This document shows positions 28,301-36,091 of a DNA stretch of 64,000 bases, in pieces. The first letter of the stretch is position 1, and each line of letters starts with the position of its first letter. The stretch is from Tenacibaculum sp. 190524A02b. GTDB lineage: Bacteria > Bacteroidota > Bacteroidia > Flavobacteriales > Flavobacteriaceae. The stretch is from contig NZ_OZ038525.1 in assembly GCF_964036645.1 (NCBI RefSeq), positions 1,944,501-2,008,500 of the forward strand, in the 5' to 3' direction. The notes beneath the pieces were generated by a model that was not told where the DNA came from, ran no database searches, and worked only from the letters and a program-made list of their open reading frames with translations. The translations under genes and the position numbers were made by a program.

Positions 28301-31114
28301 ACCTTCTCTTAATTTAGTAATAGTAGCATCATCAAACGCTGTTGCTCTATACTCTAAGATATCTAAATGTGATTTTGAGAAATTGGTAAATGCATTAGCA
28401 TTACTTTCTGCTCCTACAATTACATTAGTAGCTATTTCAAGTGTACTTAAAGCTGTGTTCTTTTTTCTATTATGAACGTATAGTGTTAGGGTTCCATTTT
28501 CTTTATTAAAACTCACTCCAAAAAACACAAATTGTCCTTGGTTATTGGCTGGTAACAACTCTGATAATCTTTCCTGAGTTCCTGTATACAGTTTTAATGT
28601 GTTATTGTTGATTAACTTTAACGACAACGTTCCCCATTGTAAAATAGTTTGTGTAGCTGGTATAACGTCTGTTTCTTTTACTTTTAAAAATGGACGTACA
28701 AAACCTGACCATGTAAAACTATTCCCTTCATTATTTATACGTTGTGCTGAGCGGGCATATCCTGTTTTTCCATCAAATTTTAAACTTCCTTCGTTTAATC
28801 GCTCCTCATTGGTTAAAGCTGGTCTTCTTTCTGGAGTTATGGTATGCTTTCCTGGCGATGCTTTAATAGCATATGCTCCATTACTATCTGTAGTTACTTC
28901 GTCTTTTTCTATACTTTGAACTACAGCACCGTCTAACTTTAGTGATGTTCCTTTTAATACTGGATATAAATTCTCTCCTATTCTATAAGAAATTACTCCT
29001 GTAACCGGTAAACTAGAAACATCTGTAAAGTTTACATCTTTTACTTCTGCTCCATTTAACCTTCTTGGTATGTTCGCTAATTTTGTGCTAGGTAAAAACT
29101 CAAATCTAGGTTTTGAAGGTTGAATGGTATACTCAAATTTATTATCATTATTAGTAACCCCTTGTATTCCAGTATTTAAAGAATTAAACTCATAATTTCC
29201 TGTTTCATTAGTATAAGTTGCATAGGTAATTGATGGTTGTGCATTGGCTGGTAAATGTTCCAATATATCTTCACTTTCTCCTACATAACTTCCTCTTCTA
29301 GTTGTTGAGAAATTGTATACTTTATTAGGATCGTTAAAATCAAAACGATAGTAAGCAAATAATCCTTCTACATTTCCTCCAACAATATGGTTTGCATATT
29401 CTTGAATTTGTACAGGTGTTTTTGCTGTATTCCAAAATCTAACTTCATCTAAATGATAAGTAGCACTAGTAGTTTCCGCTAAATAAAAAGCATTGGTATT
29501 TCTTAAATCTAACGCAAATAAGTTAGCTGTAGTAGCTCCCTGCATTAGTTCTCCGTCTTCAAATAAGCTTGATCCTTCTCTTCCAAAAGTAAAAGCATAG
29601 TGATGCCAATTGGTATCATTTACTTTTGTTCCTTCTAAATAAGTTGTTTCATTTAACTTTACGCTAATTTTATTTCCTGCTACTGTTAACTTACTGTTCC
29701 CTATTTGTAATACTACATTTTCTCCTGTAGCTACTTGTGGGCTTTTATACCAAAACTCAAAAGTACCTCCACCAGTAGCTTGCCTAAATGCATCTATATT
29801 TTTAATAGCAATTGCTTTTTTACCTACATTTACTTTTAAAGCTCCTCCAGGATTTATATTGTTTTTTGCAATAGCTTCTACTTTAGCAAACTTTGTTGGT
29901 ACACTTGAAGAAGTTTGAACAATTCCTGTTACAACACCATTTGGTAATACAAAACCTATATCACTTCCTGTTTTTCTCTCTATATTACCTTTTCTAGCTG
30001 AAACTGTATATTGATACAATTCATTTGGTAATCCTCCTTTATCTATTATAAACAACTCTTCAGATGGATTTTTAGAACGTGCATCAATTCTGTCTCCTAA
30101 CTGTTGACTGGTTTCTCCAGTTCTTACATTTCTCCTTTTTACTTCATATTCTTCAATACCATCAATATGTTGCCATTTTACTAAAACCCCATTAGTTCCT
30201 GATAATAACTGCTCATCTATTCCATCACCATCACTAGCTCTTACAATTACCTTGTCTAAATTTAATATTGGATGTGGAATGTTAGAGGCTATCTCTCCAA
30301 TTTTATTCGCTTGTAAAGTAGTAGCTACTTCTGCTTCTTTTACTAGGTTATCATTAGGAAAGTATTCGTATAATAAATTTTCCCAAGTAGTACTAATCAC
30401 CTCTCTTCCTAATAAATAATCTTCACTTTTATAATTGGTATTTGTATAAACAATTTCCAATCCATTACTCTTTAATTCACTTAATGCGCTTTCTGATTCT
30501 TTATAGAAAGTACGGAATTGCTGAAGTTGAATTTGATCTTTTGATTTTTTTCTTGACCATGCTCTGTATTCTGCTAAAAATAAATCCGTTTTTTTATCAT
30601 TAACAAGATAGATATCTTCTACTGATAAACTTAAATTATTAGCATATAAACGTTCTACACCATCAATAAATATTCTTAACTCACGACTCTCTTTATCTAA
30701 TGCAAGCGCAAAATGATACCATGCATTTTTAAATAATTTATCATTTAAAAGTAGATTGGTTTCTTGTTCATGTGCTCCTACCTTTAAAGATATCTTATCT
30801 TCTTGAATTCCTATTGTAAATTCTCTGCCATTTGTTTTTAAATTTGATAGTTTCCAGCTTACTATTTCTCCGGTTTTAGGAGCATCATGTCTTGCCCAAA
30901 ACTCAATAGTCGCTTTATTTTGTACGCCATTTTGTAATAAGCGATTTAGGTTTGTTTGTGGGTTAAATACCCTGTCGTATTTTCCTTTACCTTGCATATG
31001 CAACACTGCCAAATCATGTGACTGCTGTGCTTGTATGTAAGTAAAAGAATTTAATAGTGCTATAATTAAATAGCCCACTATATTACTTTTATTTATAATT
31101 CTATTTTTTTTCAT
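22358..31114 (-). CDS. Giant LamG-repeat surface protein with T9SS sorting domain (2918 aa)
   Basis: A signal peptide (IIALLNSFTYIQAQ) starts this exported protein. Concanavalin A/LamG-like domains are visible at about residues 35-205, 425-600, 775-955 and 1990-2170, each with the FTVEMWVNPAKF / DEVRIWQATRTPAEI type of signature. Between them lie Ig-like and fibronectin-like beta segments. The last ~85 residues (LSLSQNAPNPMREFTQINYS ... GVYIYELTVEGQKLQRKLII) are a type A T9SS C-terminal domain, so the protein should be secreted across the outer membrane and attached or released. It is probably an adhesin or glycan-binding protein. It is third in an operon with two smaller exported proteins and ends at a strong terminator. 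Confidence 0.93.
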   Translation of the reverse strand: MKKNRIINKSNIVGYLIIALLNSFTYIQAQQSHDLAVLHMQGKGKYDRVFNPQTNLNRLLQNGVQNKATIEFWARHDAPKTGEIVSWKLSNLKTNGREFTIGIQEDKISLKVGAHEQETNLLLNDKLFKNAWYHFALALDKESRELRIFIDGVERLYANNLSLSVEDIYLVNDKKTDLFLAEYRAWSRKKSKDQIQLQQFRTFYKESESALSELKSNGLEIVYTNTNYKSEDYLLGREVISTTWENLLYEYFPNDNLVKEAEVATTLQANKIGEIASNIPHPILNLDKVIVRASDGDGIDEQLLSGTNGVLVKWQHIDGIEEYEVKRRNVRTGETSQQLGDRIDARSKNPSEELFIIDKGGLPNELYQYTVSARKGNIERKTGSDIGFVLPNGVVTGIVQTSSSVPTKFAKVEAIAKNNINPGGALKVNVGKKAIAIKNIDAFRQATGGGTFEFWYKSPQVATGENVVLQIGNSKLTVAGNKISVKLNETTYLEGTKVNDTNWHHYAFTFGREGSSLFEDGELMQGATTANLFALDLRNTNAFYLAETTSATYHLDEVRFWNTAKTPVQIQEYANHIVGGNVEGLFAYYRFDFNDPNKVYNFSTTRRGSYVGESEDILEHLPANAQPSITYATYTNETGNYEFNSLNTGIQGVTNNDNKFEYTIQPSKPRFEFLPSTKLANIPRRLNGAEVKDVNFTDVSSLPVTGVISYRIGENLYPVLKGTSLKLDGAVVQSIEKDEVTTDSNGAYAIKASPGKHTITPERRPALTNEERLNEGSLKFDGKTGYARSAQRINNEGNSFTWSGFVRPFLKVKETDVIPATQTILQWGTLSLKLINNNTLKLYTGTQERLSELLPANNQGQFVFFGVSFNKENGTLTLYVHNRKKNTALSTLEIATNVIVGAESNANAFTNFSKSHLDILEYRATAFDDATITKLREGKYLTPEESALRLSYRFDQKAGTKAIDWVANGLDNNYLQFEGAANFDNAVTVNYRREVEYTYIASEAKLNPQGESYEVVLEEPLQNVNFENITRFSFVGNIVVPCNNNVGAWTGKIVRTDIEFPKFEKTIDNNNFNNDATVFKVEGLLPGQYRVEITNVDSNRTLQSPIIDLRRSNVVYDFEFRNPIELEIELFEFDMAGANDRNNMKDYVGAPINSTCDGKYKFESHDGFKMNVRVFERYGENKCIVEDAEVTLGGDAILSSENLTVSVVSEVKEFFTQVSSPNFLGDHTRSFLISANHNGRTTSTTETAIILGARQGNSDFTLVEPQVGFVLHDPPGDNSFATLEKGATFTKTLSKENGVNTAIDNSIGAKVRLKQTYITGTATGIGAAAIVATGGYIYNANSENKFLIGGEFQYARHSGSETTVVLEKSISTPSDPTYVGEDADVFIGMSQVITFGKGQELKLEGCTPRVINLSNVAKPSTLTPFAYTKQSIQDNVIRNLYDLAIQKYDQNHGITSTPEGRDHLNLDQTLEKLLAASPSDREDKDIKNYQHQIMRWKEIIQKNHDKITKNFATNGKDFSDTTKNLNTNNNQGPAGVGLDPSSLDQRITLDALTEVSYTLTREKTNNAGNEFSGGPYVGGSFSGEFTAVGPGASLSNETKVHNFNSSTDTDTHGNNRVDSFTLNDDDAGDQFDISIKRDPEYDTPMFKTNAGRSSCPFESGTVPREGVELIVDKVVGYGTGDESILYNLTLRNTQVANDATRKTYIVGMAGSSNPLGAVVNLNESPIFEPATTSRFVFDLDPNSSTGVQQEVKAQLRIARGTDAPSEISYENIKIQMYSECEQAGDRYRSYGVDEYAEVGVAPYAEILVTAHFTGACIEEIEADAPQNDWIVNGSDKKELDFTFRIPELKDKPDTDDFSVDLEYTIKGNNTPRILKKLDLKTLKENLDADTDQVSYSADVSGLTDGEYSFRIVPVCGDGGSDNPNNRKNPTPFVKGKISRNAPQLVLTTPDNGGIHTSGTISAKFSAPINPATVNLNSLALRGILGGIPKPLTSVKLDNVSDEITIPHNNKFNLEDKFTVEMWVNPAKFPSGVQVPILQKGRNYHVSLKSDGKVVTNDNVQSNVGLQPFTWTHVAVVYEKQNGNAVIYFNGNPVGSGRISDTANAANEEALLISPMASGDSFVGSLDEVRIWQATRTPAEIASNFKSQLLGNEDALEAYFVFNDNKLAKQGLSGQPDEAVQDFTGNAVGTTATGISFVTNEEAAPLDKTRTVEDIQFETTMSEGNTVINFNMKIQDLEFVEGAQLTVFIKDKKLQDPLGNKVDKASWSFIIDRSKLTWSQNNISVTQNQGEATSIEHIDLVNETGGVDVRYEFKNLPFWMKVSDNDGEIKEGDEKFIRARETKRDFKFEVQSFLSPGVYSSNIYISTSNRVTGHKLGIESFRVEVTVNCPEPIVDRSFENNHPFSMSLRGNLLINSQISTDVKDAVKVYINNQVRGYANVRNNGLVDMTVFGNVSESDALTFKVWDASECTEYEGIVENYNFQVNQSLGVNSPVTFTVGEKVTQRIAVSRGFQELSFNLKDNNVANTLSLSAIKGLPVNSQIIDIMNPTQMATVESDLSFSGELTVLDVSKAYLVNVASAEVKYIQITGVPVNLNTNITITGNNFRNAIPYYPNELQRTGYALRSFTANNVSDGDRIERRGLFAEYSTTEGWRGSLTHLTPGYGYYFKASNSGAINYSGIVARPSLARFAKSANKNQVNNDSSELEEAPAYQDLGETFNANNFANFMYVNGVIEQDDFNVSDKTYTILAYVNNKLSGVSKAEYINDAYHYYLGVGANEAKEVTFKLYDGEKVVDLENTEAFTANKAMGDLNDPYVFKLKSEVTSEEVVNELSLSQNAPNPMREFTQINYSIPEDAHVNLSLYNVLGQKLHTFVNERVAGKQKHTVNWNGVANGEKLESGVYIYELTVEGQKLQRKLIIE

Positions 31115-31125
31115 TTGTTAAAGCT

Positions 31126-31692
31126 TTAAAGTACATCTGCTAATTTTTCCATGGTAAACCTGTATTGATTTCCAATGATTGTGCCTCCTCTTCCACTAGA
31201 AGTTGGATTCGCTTTTAATGTTTCTACCCCTACCTGATTATTACTTTTATGAACTAATCCTTTACTTAATACGCTAGTAGGTGAAATGGCAATAATATTT
31301 TTAGCATTGTTATTATTCAACTTACCCGCAAACTGAAGTTGCCAAGTATAATTCTCTAATACTTCCTTATTTTCTATTAATGCAAAATCAACTTCATCTG
31401 TACTTGGCTTATAGCGTAGAAAGTAGTTCTTCTGTTTCGCTGATGCTATTAGTACCTTACCATTGGTTAATCTTTTTAAAATAAAGGCTTGTAAAAAACC
31501 ACTGTTAACTCCAAAATCTCCTTCAGACTTTTCTATTAAGGTTACTTTATTATTCACTTTATTATGATGCAATACCATTGTTTTTCCTTCCGCTAATTGT
31601 AGATTAGAAAACCTAAAGAGCTCTATATCTTGAGCCATAGCGATTCCTGTACCTATTAGAAATAGGTATATTGTAAAAATAAACTTGTTCAT
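31126..31692 (-). CDS. Exported hypothetical protein of the surface operon
   Basis: This 188-residue protein has a signal peptide (FTIYLFLIGTGIAMAQ) and no recognised domain. The body alternates short beta-strand-like segments (KTMVLHHNKVNNKVTLIEK, GKVLIASAKQKNYFLRY) in a pattern reminiscent of a beta-trefoil, but that is only an impression. It lies six bases after the tail-fiber-like gene and 11 before the giant gene, so it should be made together with them and may be a partner or periplasmic helper. Confidence 0.8.
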   Translation of the reverse strand: MNKFIFTIYLFLIGTGIAMAQDIELFRFSNLQLAEGKTMVLHHNKVNNKVTLIEKSEGDFGVNSGFLQAFILKRLTNGKVLIASAKQKNYFLRYKPSTDEVDFALIENKEVLENYTWQLQFAGKLNNNNAKNIIAISPTSVLSKGLVHKSNNQVGVETLKANPTSSGRGGTIIGNQYRFTMEKLADVL

Positions 31693-31698
31693 AGATTA

Positions 31699-32694
31699 TT
31701 ACTTTTTAGTAGCTGATATTGCTTTTTTAATAGCTTGTAATTCTTTTAAAAGCGTATTAATTTTTTCTTCCTGCTTAATAGTATGCAGGGTTAACTCCTC
31801 TACCTTTTCTACTAAAATGGTATTTATTTGAGCTACATTCATTCCTTTCTCCACTACTTCTGCTTCTGATGGCATGTTAGGTAAATGTTTGTTTTTCTTA
31901 ATAAAACTAGCAACTTCTTCTAAAGGCATTAAGTTATAGTCTTCTGCAAATACATAATCAGGAAAAGAACCCACATCCAAAGTTACTCCTTTAGCTGTTA
32001 AGTGACCTTTTTCTATAAAAGCATATGATTTTTTATCTGCATCAGTATCAAAAATCACTTTTCCATTGTTACTAGGGTGAAAAGTTATATCACTATTTGA
32101 AGCTAAGTTTCTAGATACCAAAGCCCCTTCATTTTCTATAAAAACCCCCCTTCTTGTTTGTAAATATTCATTAGTATGAATACTCCCTTCATGAAACGAT
32201 GCGCCAATAAATCTAGTTTTACCTCCTCTAAATGTCAAAAATTTCTCTCCATCTTTTGTTTCAGTGTTTAATGTTGTCTCTGCAAAGTTTACTATATTAG
32301 TATTAACTGTCAATGTCTGTATTTTAGGAGATTTTACCTCTTCTTTAGCAAAGAACTTTGCATTTACATCTAAATTTCCTTGAATTGTACTAATCCCATC
32401 TACAAAAAGACCTTGACGTAGTTCAACATTTTGTTGAAATGTGCTCTTTCCTTGTGCTATGATATCTTTCTCAAAAAAAGTTTTCTTATACATTATATTG
32501 TTACTTGGATTAAATTCTGCCATCTCTTGCCCTGCTGCATAAAAACTTATCCCCTCTAAACCTCCAGCTTTATCTGTATCTGCTTTAATATGTATAGCCC
32601 TTACAGTTTCTATAACATGTTGTGCTTGCATAGCACTTGTTCCTAGAAGCAATGCTCCTGCAATTGTAATTTTTTTAATCATCTTATTTCTCAT
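31699..32694 (-). CDS. Exported tail-fiber-domain-like protein
   Basis: This 331-residue protein has a signal peptide (IKKITIAGALLLGTSAMQAQ). The middle part has repetitive beta structure (LFVDGISTIQGNLDVNAKFF), as in phage tail fibres. The C-terminal region is common in Bacteroidota surface proteins: YVFAEDYNLMPLEEVASFIK, then HLPNMPSEAEV, then a coiled coil of about 45 residues ending in Lys. It is the first gene of the three-gene surface operon. No T9SS domain is present; trimerisation through the coiled coil is likely. Tandem FNR-like boxes lie 121-151 bases upstream. Confidence 0.87.
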   Translation of the reverse strand: MRNKMIKKITIAGALLLGTSAMQAQHVIETVRAIHIKADTDKAGGLEGISFYAAGQEMAEFNPSNNIMYKKTFFEKDIIAQGKSTFQQNVELRQGLFVDGISTIQGNLDVNAKFFAKEEVKSPKIQTLTVNTNIVNFAETTLNTETKDGEKFLTFRGGKTRFIGASFHEGSIHTNEYLQTRRGVFIENEGALVSRNLASNSDITFHPSNNGKVIFDTDADKKSYAFIEKGHLTAKGVTLDVGSFPDYVFAEDYNLMPLEEVASFIKKNKHLPNMPSEAEVVEKGMNVAQINTILVEKVEELTLHTIKQEEKINTLLKELQAIKKAISATKK

Positions 32695-32811
32695 CTTTTA
32701 ATGTTTTAATTATTATACTTTTTAATGTTACCCCATAAACAATGACATAGTAATTGCTTATGCAGATACAAAATTCAGATAAGAAAAACTGATATATTTA
32801 ACAGACATCAC

Positions 32812-32845
32812 TATTTGACTTAGATCAATATTTGACTTAGATCAC
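32812..32845 (-). promoter_or_regulatory. Tandem FNR-like boxes upstream of surface operon
   Basis: TATTTGACTTAGATCA occurs twice, at 32812 and 32829, 17 bp apart. Inside them TTGACTTAGATCAA (32815-32828) differs from the FNR consensus TTGAT-N4-ATCAA at one position, and the second copy (32832-32845) at two. They are 121-151 bases before the operon start and about 445 before the Crp/Fnr gene at 33290. The rest of the ~595-bp gap (32695-33289) is AT-rich, with one further near-palindrome CTTGT-N7-ACAAG (33053-33069) and no gene. Confidence 0.65.
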
Positions 32846-33289
32846 ATTTTGTAATCCTTTTTGTATCTTTTTTCTTGTAGTTTTATTCATCAACTTACTG
32901 TAAAACCTGAAAAAATGAGGTAATAAAAAGGAAGTAATAGTTTAATTAGTACCTATCTATTATATACATATCTGAAAGTCAGAAGTATTTTTATTTAACA
33001 TTATTTTAACATAAAAAATATACTATCTGTCATCTAATCTCAAAATATAAAACTTGTATAGATCACAAGAAGAAAAACCCCATAGAAACCTAAAAATCAA
33101 AAAAAATAAAACATTTCTAAATCAACTAAACAATACGTTTTATAAGTTTTACTTATCAACAATAAATATTTTATATAACACTCTGATAGGGTTTTTTCTT
33201 ACTTAAACGTTATAGTATATGTAAGTAGCTTTTAGATTTTACTACTAAGCAAAGAGTTAAATAATTTTATACCATAAAATAATTTATTA

Positions 33290-33904
33290 ATGATACTAGA
33301 GACCCTTATCAATTGCAAAGAAACAACCGCTAGATTAATTAAATCTAATGCTATTACTAGAAAATATAAAGTAGGCGACCCTATCTTATTAAAAGATGTA
33401 CCGGTTAATCATACTGCAATTATTTTAAAGGGCGTATTAAAAGCACACTTAGATCAAGAAAATAATTCTCTGTTACTGTATCATATTACTCCTAATATTA
33501 ACCCTATTATTGCTGTTATGGATATGACAGAAGTAGCTGCTGCTCCAATTTCAGTTACCGCTATAGAAGAAAGTGTGCTACTATGGATACCCGATGATAA
33601 ATTTGGTGAAGCTGAAATAAACACGATTCCTATAAAAAAAGCTGTTATGAGTTCAAGTGAATATAACTTTAAACAAATGCTCTATAATTTAAAAAGTTTA
33701 ATGACGCATACTTTAGAAAATAGACTTTTTGATTATTTGAAAAATAAAGCTTCAATATATCAGCAAAAGGATATTCATATTTCTAGAACTGAAATTTCTT
33801 TAGATTTAAAAGTTCCACTTGCTTCAATATCTAGAGCCATTAAACGACTTGAAAACCAACATAAAGTTATAGGAAAACCAAGATCAATCTTATTAGTTGC
33901 TTAA
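33290..33904 (+). CDS. Crp/Fnr family transcriptional regulator
   Basis: This 204-residue protein has an N-terminal effector beta-roll and a C-terminal winged helix (ISRTEISLDLKVPLASISRA, then IKRL). The recognition helix keeps Ser181-Arg182 of the FNR ExxSR motif, but its first position is Ala rather than Glu. It has a single cysteine (Cys9), so an Fe-S sensor is unlikely. It is divergent from the surface operon and followed by a second regulator of the same family with quite different sequence. The ligand is unknown. Confidence 0.9.
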   Translation: MILETLINCKETTARLIKSNAITRKYKVGDPILLKDVPVNHTAIILKGVLKAHLDQENNSLLLYHITPNINPIIAVMDMTEVAAAPISVTAIEESVLLWIPDDKFGEAEINTIPIKKAVMSSSEYNFKQMLYNLKSLMTHTLENRLFDYLKNKASIYQQKDIHISRTEISLDLKVPLASISRAIKRLENQHKVIGKPRSILLVA

Positions 33905-34077
33905 ACTTTAGACAAATACCTCAACTTATAATAGTTATTTAGGGTGCTTTTAAAAAGTTCCTTGGAATATAACTGGCTTAACTTAAGTATTAAACAAAAT
34001 AATAGTTACTGATTGAAATCATAAAAAGTTACTATAAAACTAAAATAACTTTACATCAAACTTTACCAAAATAGATT

Positions 34078-34701
34078 ATGCTAGAAAATTTACATTTACC
34101 AAAGGAAGTGATTCAACTATTTCAAACACATGGAACCGTTTTACATTACAAAAAAGGAGATTTATTACAAAAATGCGACTGTTACAATACAGGTGTTTGT
34201 ATTATTATAAAAGGTATTGTTAAGGTTTCAGTACAAAGTGATAACAAAAAAATCTTTTTATATCATATAAATGGTAAACAACCTAATATGATTAATTATT
34301 CTGGTATCTACTCAAAAGAAAACAGTGATATTTGTTGTATTTGTTTAGACGATGTTACCATTTTAAGAATGACTAATCATCAATTTTTAGAATGGGTGAA
34401 TGCTTTTAGTGAGTTTAGAGCACTCATGATTGCTTCTTTTCATAAGCATTATACTTCAATTTTAGAGCGAACTCAAAACACTTCTGATCAACCTTTAAAA
34501 ACTATTTTATATAATTATTTAAAAGTTAAAGTAGATTTGTACAATACTAATGAAGTGAAAGTACCTTTGCTTGAAATTTCTGAGGATTTAAATTTCTCTA
34601 GAGAAGCTATATCTAGAGGTTTAAAAACATTAGAATCTGAAAATAGAATTATACGTAAAACAAGATCTATTATAGTGTTAGAACAAAGTATTGCTAGCTA
34701 A
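34078..34701 (+). CDS. Cys-rich Crp/Fnr family regulator with FNR-type recognition helix
   Basis: This 207-residue protein has the Crp/Fnr fold. Six cysteines cluster in two places in the effector domain: QKCDCYNTGVC (Cys33, 35, 41) and DICCICL (Cys86, 87, 89). The recognition helix SREAISRGLKTL has Glu176-x-x-Ser179-Arg180, the FNR signature that reads TTGAT half-sites. This makes it the best candidate to bind the FNR-like boxes at 32812. The cysteines could hold an Fe-S cluster or metal, or sense redox state, but their spacing is not that of E. coli FNR. Its own upstream region (33905-34077) shows no such box. Confidence 0.9.
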   Translation: MLENLHLPKEVIQLFQTHGTVLHYKKGDLLQKCDCYNTGVCIIIKGIVKVSVQSDNKKIFLYHINGKQPNMINYSGIYSKENSDICCICLDDVTILRMTNHQFLEWVNAFSEFRALMIASFHKHYTSILERTQNTSDQPLKTILYNYLKVKVDLYNTNEVKVPLLEISEDLNFSREAISRGLKTLESENRIIRKTRSIIVLEQSIAS

Positions 34702-34723
34702 AACATAACTTAATATAAAAGAT

Positions 34724-34752
34724 AAAACCAGCGTTTAATAGACGCTGGTTTT
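34724..34752. terminator. Bidirectional intrinsic terminator
   Basis: AAAACCAGCGT and ACGCTGGTTTT form an 11-bp stem with a seven-base loop between the convergent regulator and DUF3127 genes. Confidence 0.88.
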
Positions 34753-34778
34753 GTTTTTATTAAAATGTATTTACCTAA

Positions 34779-35144
34779 TTAAAACGGTAAATCATCTGGT
34801 TCATTATCCGTTAAATCTGGAGCTGGTGCAAATTGATCAGCCGGAGGAATGTTTTGTGAAGCTGCTTGTGCTAAGTTTTCAATTCTCCATCCTTGGATTG
34901 AATTAAAATACTTTGCTTCTCCTTGTGGGTTTATCCACTCTCTACCTCTTATATTAATAGAAATCTTAACATCTTGTCCTACTTGGTAAGCATCTAATAA
35001 ATCACATTTATCTTGAATAAATTCAATTAAAATCATTTGCGGGTATTGCTCATCCGTAGTTACCACTAGTTCACGCTTTCTAAAACCGTTACTACCAAAA
35101 GTTTGTGTTTCGTTAATTAATTTAATTTTACCAATTACTTCCAT
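34779..35144 (-). CDS. DUF3127 domain-containing protein
   Basis: This 121-residue protein has the OB-fold-like DUF3127 domain: MEVIGKIKLINETQTFG, KRELVVTTDEQYPQMILIEF and the GQDVKISINIRGREW segment. A short acidic tail (LTDNEPDDLPF) resembles the partner-binding tail of single-stranded DNA-binding proteins; it is also why some relatives are thought to bind DNA, but this is inference. It starts seven bases after the flavin reductase stop and is probably in the same transcript. Confidence 0.88.
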   Translation of the reverse strand: MEVIGKIKLINETQTFGSNGFRKRELVVTTDEQYPQMILIEFIQDKCDLLDAYQVGQDVKISINIRGREWINPQGEAKYFNSIQGWRIENLAQAASQNIPPADQFAPAPDLTDNEPDDLPF

Positions 35145-35151
35145 TTCTATT

Positions 35152-36012
35152 CTATTTAATTAAAAGTACCTTCCAAGCACTCTCTACATCATTCTTTTCT
35201 AAAAACTCTTGTGCAAAAGTATGCTTTTTTTCTTCAGATAATCCTACAAATTGTGCTTGTTCTTTAGCAAAGTTATTAACATCTTCATTAGATGGTATTT
35301 GTTCTACGTTTCCTAACATTCCTAAATTGTTACCTGTTAAAACTTTACTGTTTCTTACTTCAAAAGGTATTTTATCTACTCCAATTCCTAAGGTAGATAT
35401 TGGTTTAGGTATTTCAAAAAATCCATCTCTAGCCCTTGTGTAGTAATTTCCTCCAGCTCTGGCTACTAAATCTATTTTATGCTGGTCTATAGCTCCACTT
35501 TCATCCAAAACATCTTCATTTATATGAACTTTTACTACTTCACAAACTATTAAATTTCCTGCGCCACCTTCATTTCCTGTATATATAATATCTTTAACTT
35601 TACATTCAAACTGTACTGGAGATTCTGCAACTCTAAACGGTTTTACTTTTTCTGAAGCTAACATAGTCAATCCAGCCTTTTCAAACTCATTTACCCCTTT
35701 TGGGTACATGGTACTACTTAAAGACATTTGCTGAACAATTGCATAATTAACTACATTAATTACCACTTCATTTACTTCTTCAGCATTATCCAATGTATGC
35801 TTGGTACTATTAGCTCGTACGCTTCTTGCAGGAGAAAAAATCATAATTGGCGGATTTGCTCCAAAAACATTAAAAAAACTAAAAGGCGATAAATTAGGGT
35901 TTCCTTCTTTATCAATAGTACTTGCAAAAGCAATAGGTCTTGGTGCAATGGCTCCTAAAAGATAACTATGTAACTTGGCTATTGGAATATCTTTTGGATT
36001 TATAGATAACAT
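35152..36012 (-). CDS. Flavin reductase family protein (FMN-binding split barrel)
   Basis: This 286-residue protein has the flavin-reductase-like split-barrel signature GAIAPRPIAFASTIDKEGNP, then NLSPFSFFNVFGANPPIM. Such proteins bind FMN and use NAD(P)H to reduce flavin or act on small substrates. It is larger than the basic family because of a C-terminal extension of about 90 residues. It is divergent from the histidine kinase gene (79-base gap) and upstream of the DUF3127 gene. The physiological substrate is not evident. Confidence 0.9.
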   Translation of the reverse strand: MLSINPKDIPIAKLHSYLLGAIAPRPIAFASTIDKEGNPNLSPFSFFNVFGANPPIMIFSPARSVRANSTKHTLDNAEEVNEVVINVVNYAIVQQMSLSSTMYPKGVNEFEKAGLTMLASEKVKPFRVAESPVQFECKVKDIIYTGNEGGAGNLIVCEVVKVHINEDVLDESGAIDQHKIDLVARAGGNYYTRARDGFFEIPKPISTLGIGVDKIPFEVRNSKVLTGNNLGMLGNVEQIPSNEDVNNFAKEQAQFVGLSEEKKHTFAQEFLEKNDVESAWKVLLIK

Positions 36013-36091
36013 ATATGTATTTTATTTTATGTGTAAATATAATACAGTTTTAGATAAGATGTTATAACTAGTAATGGTTTATATTTGATGC

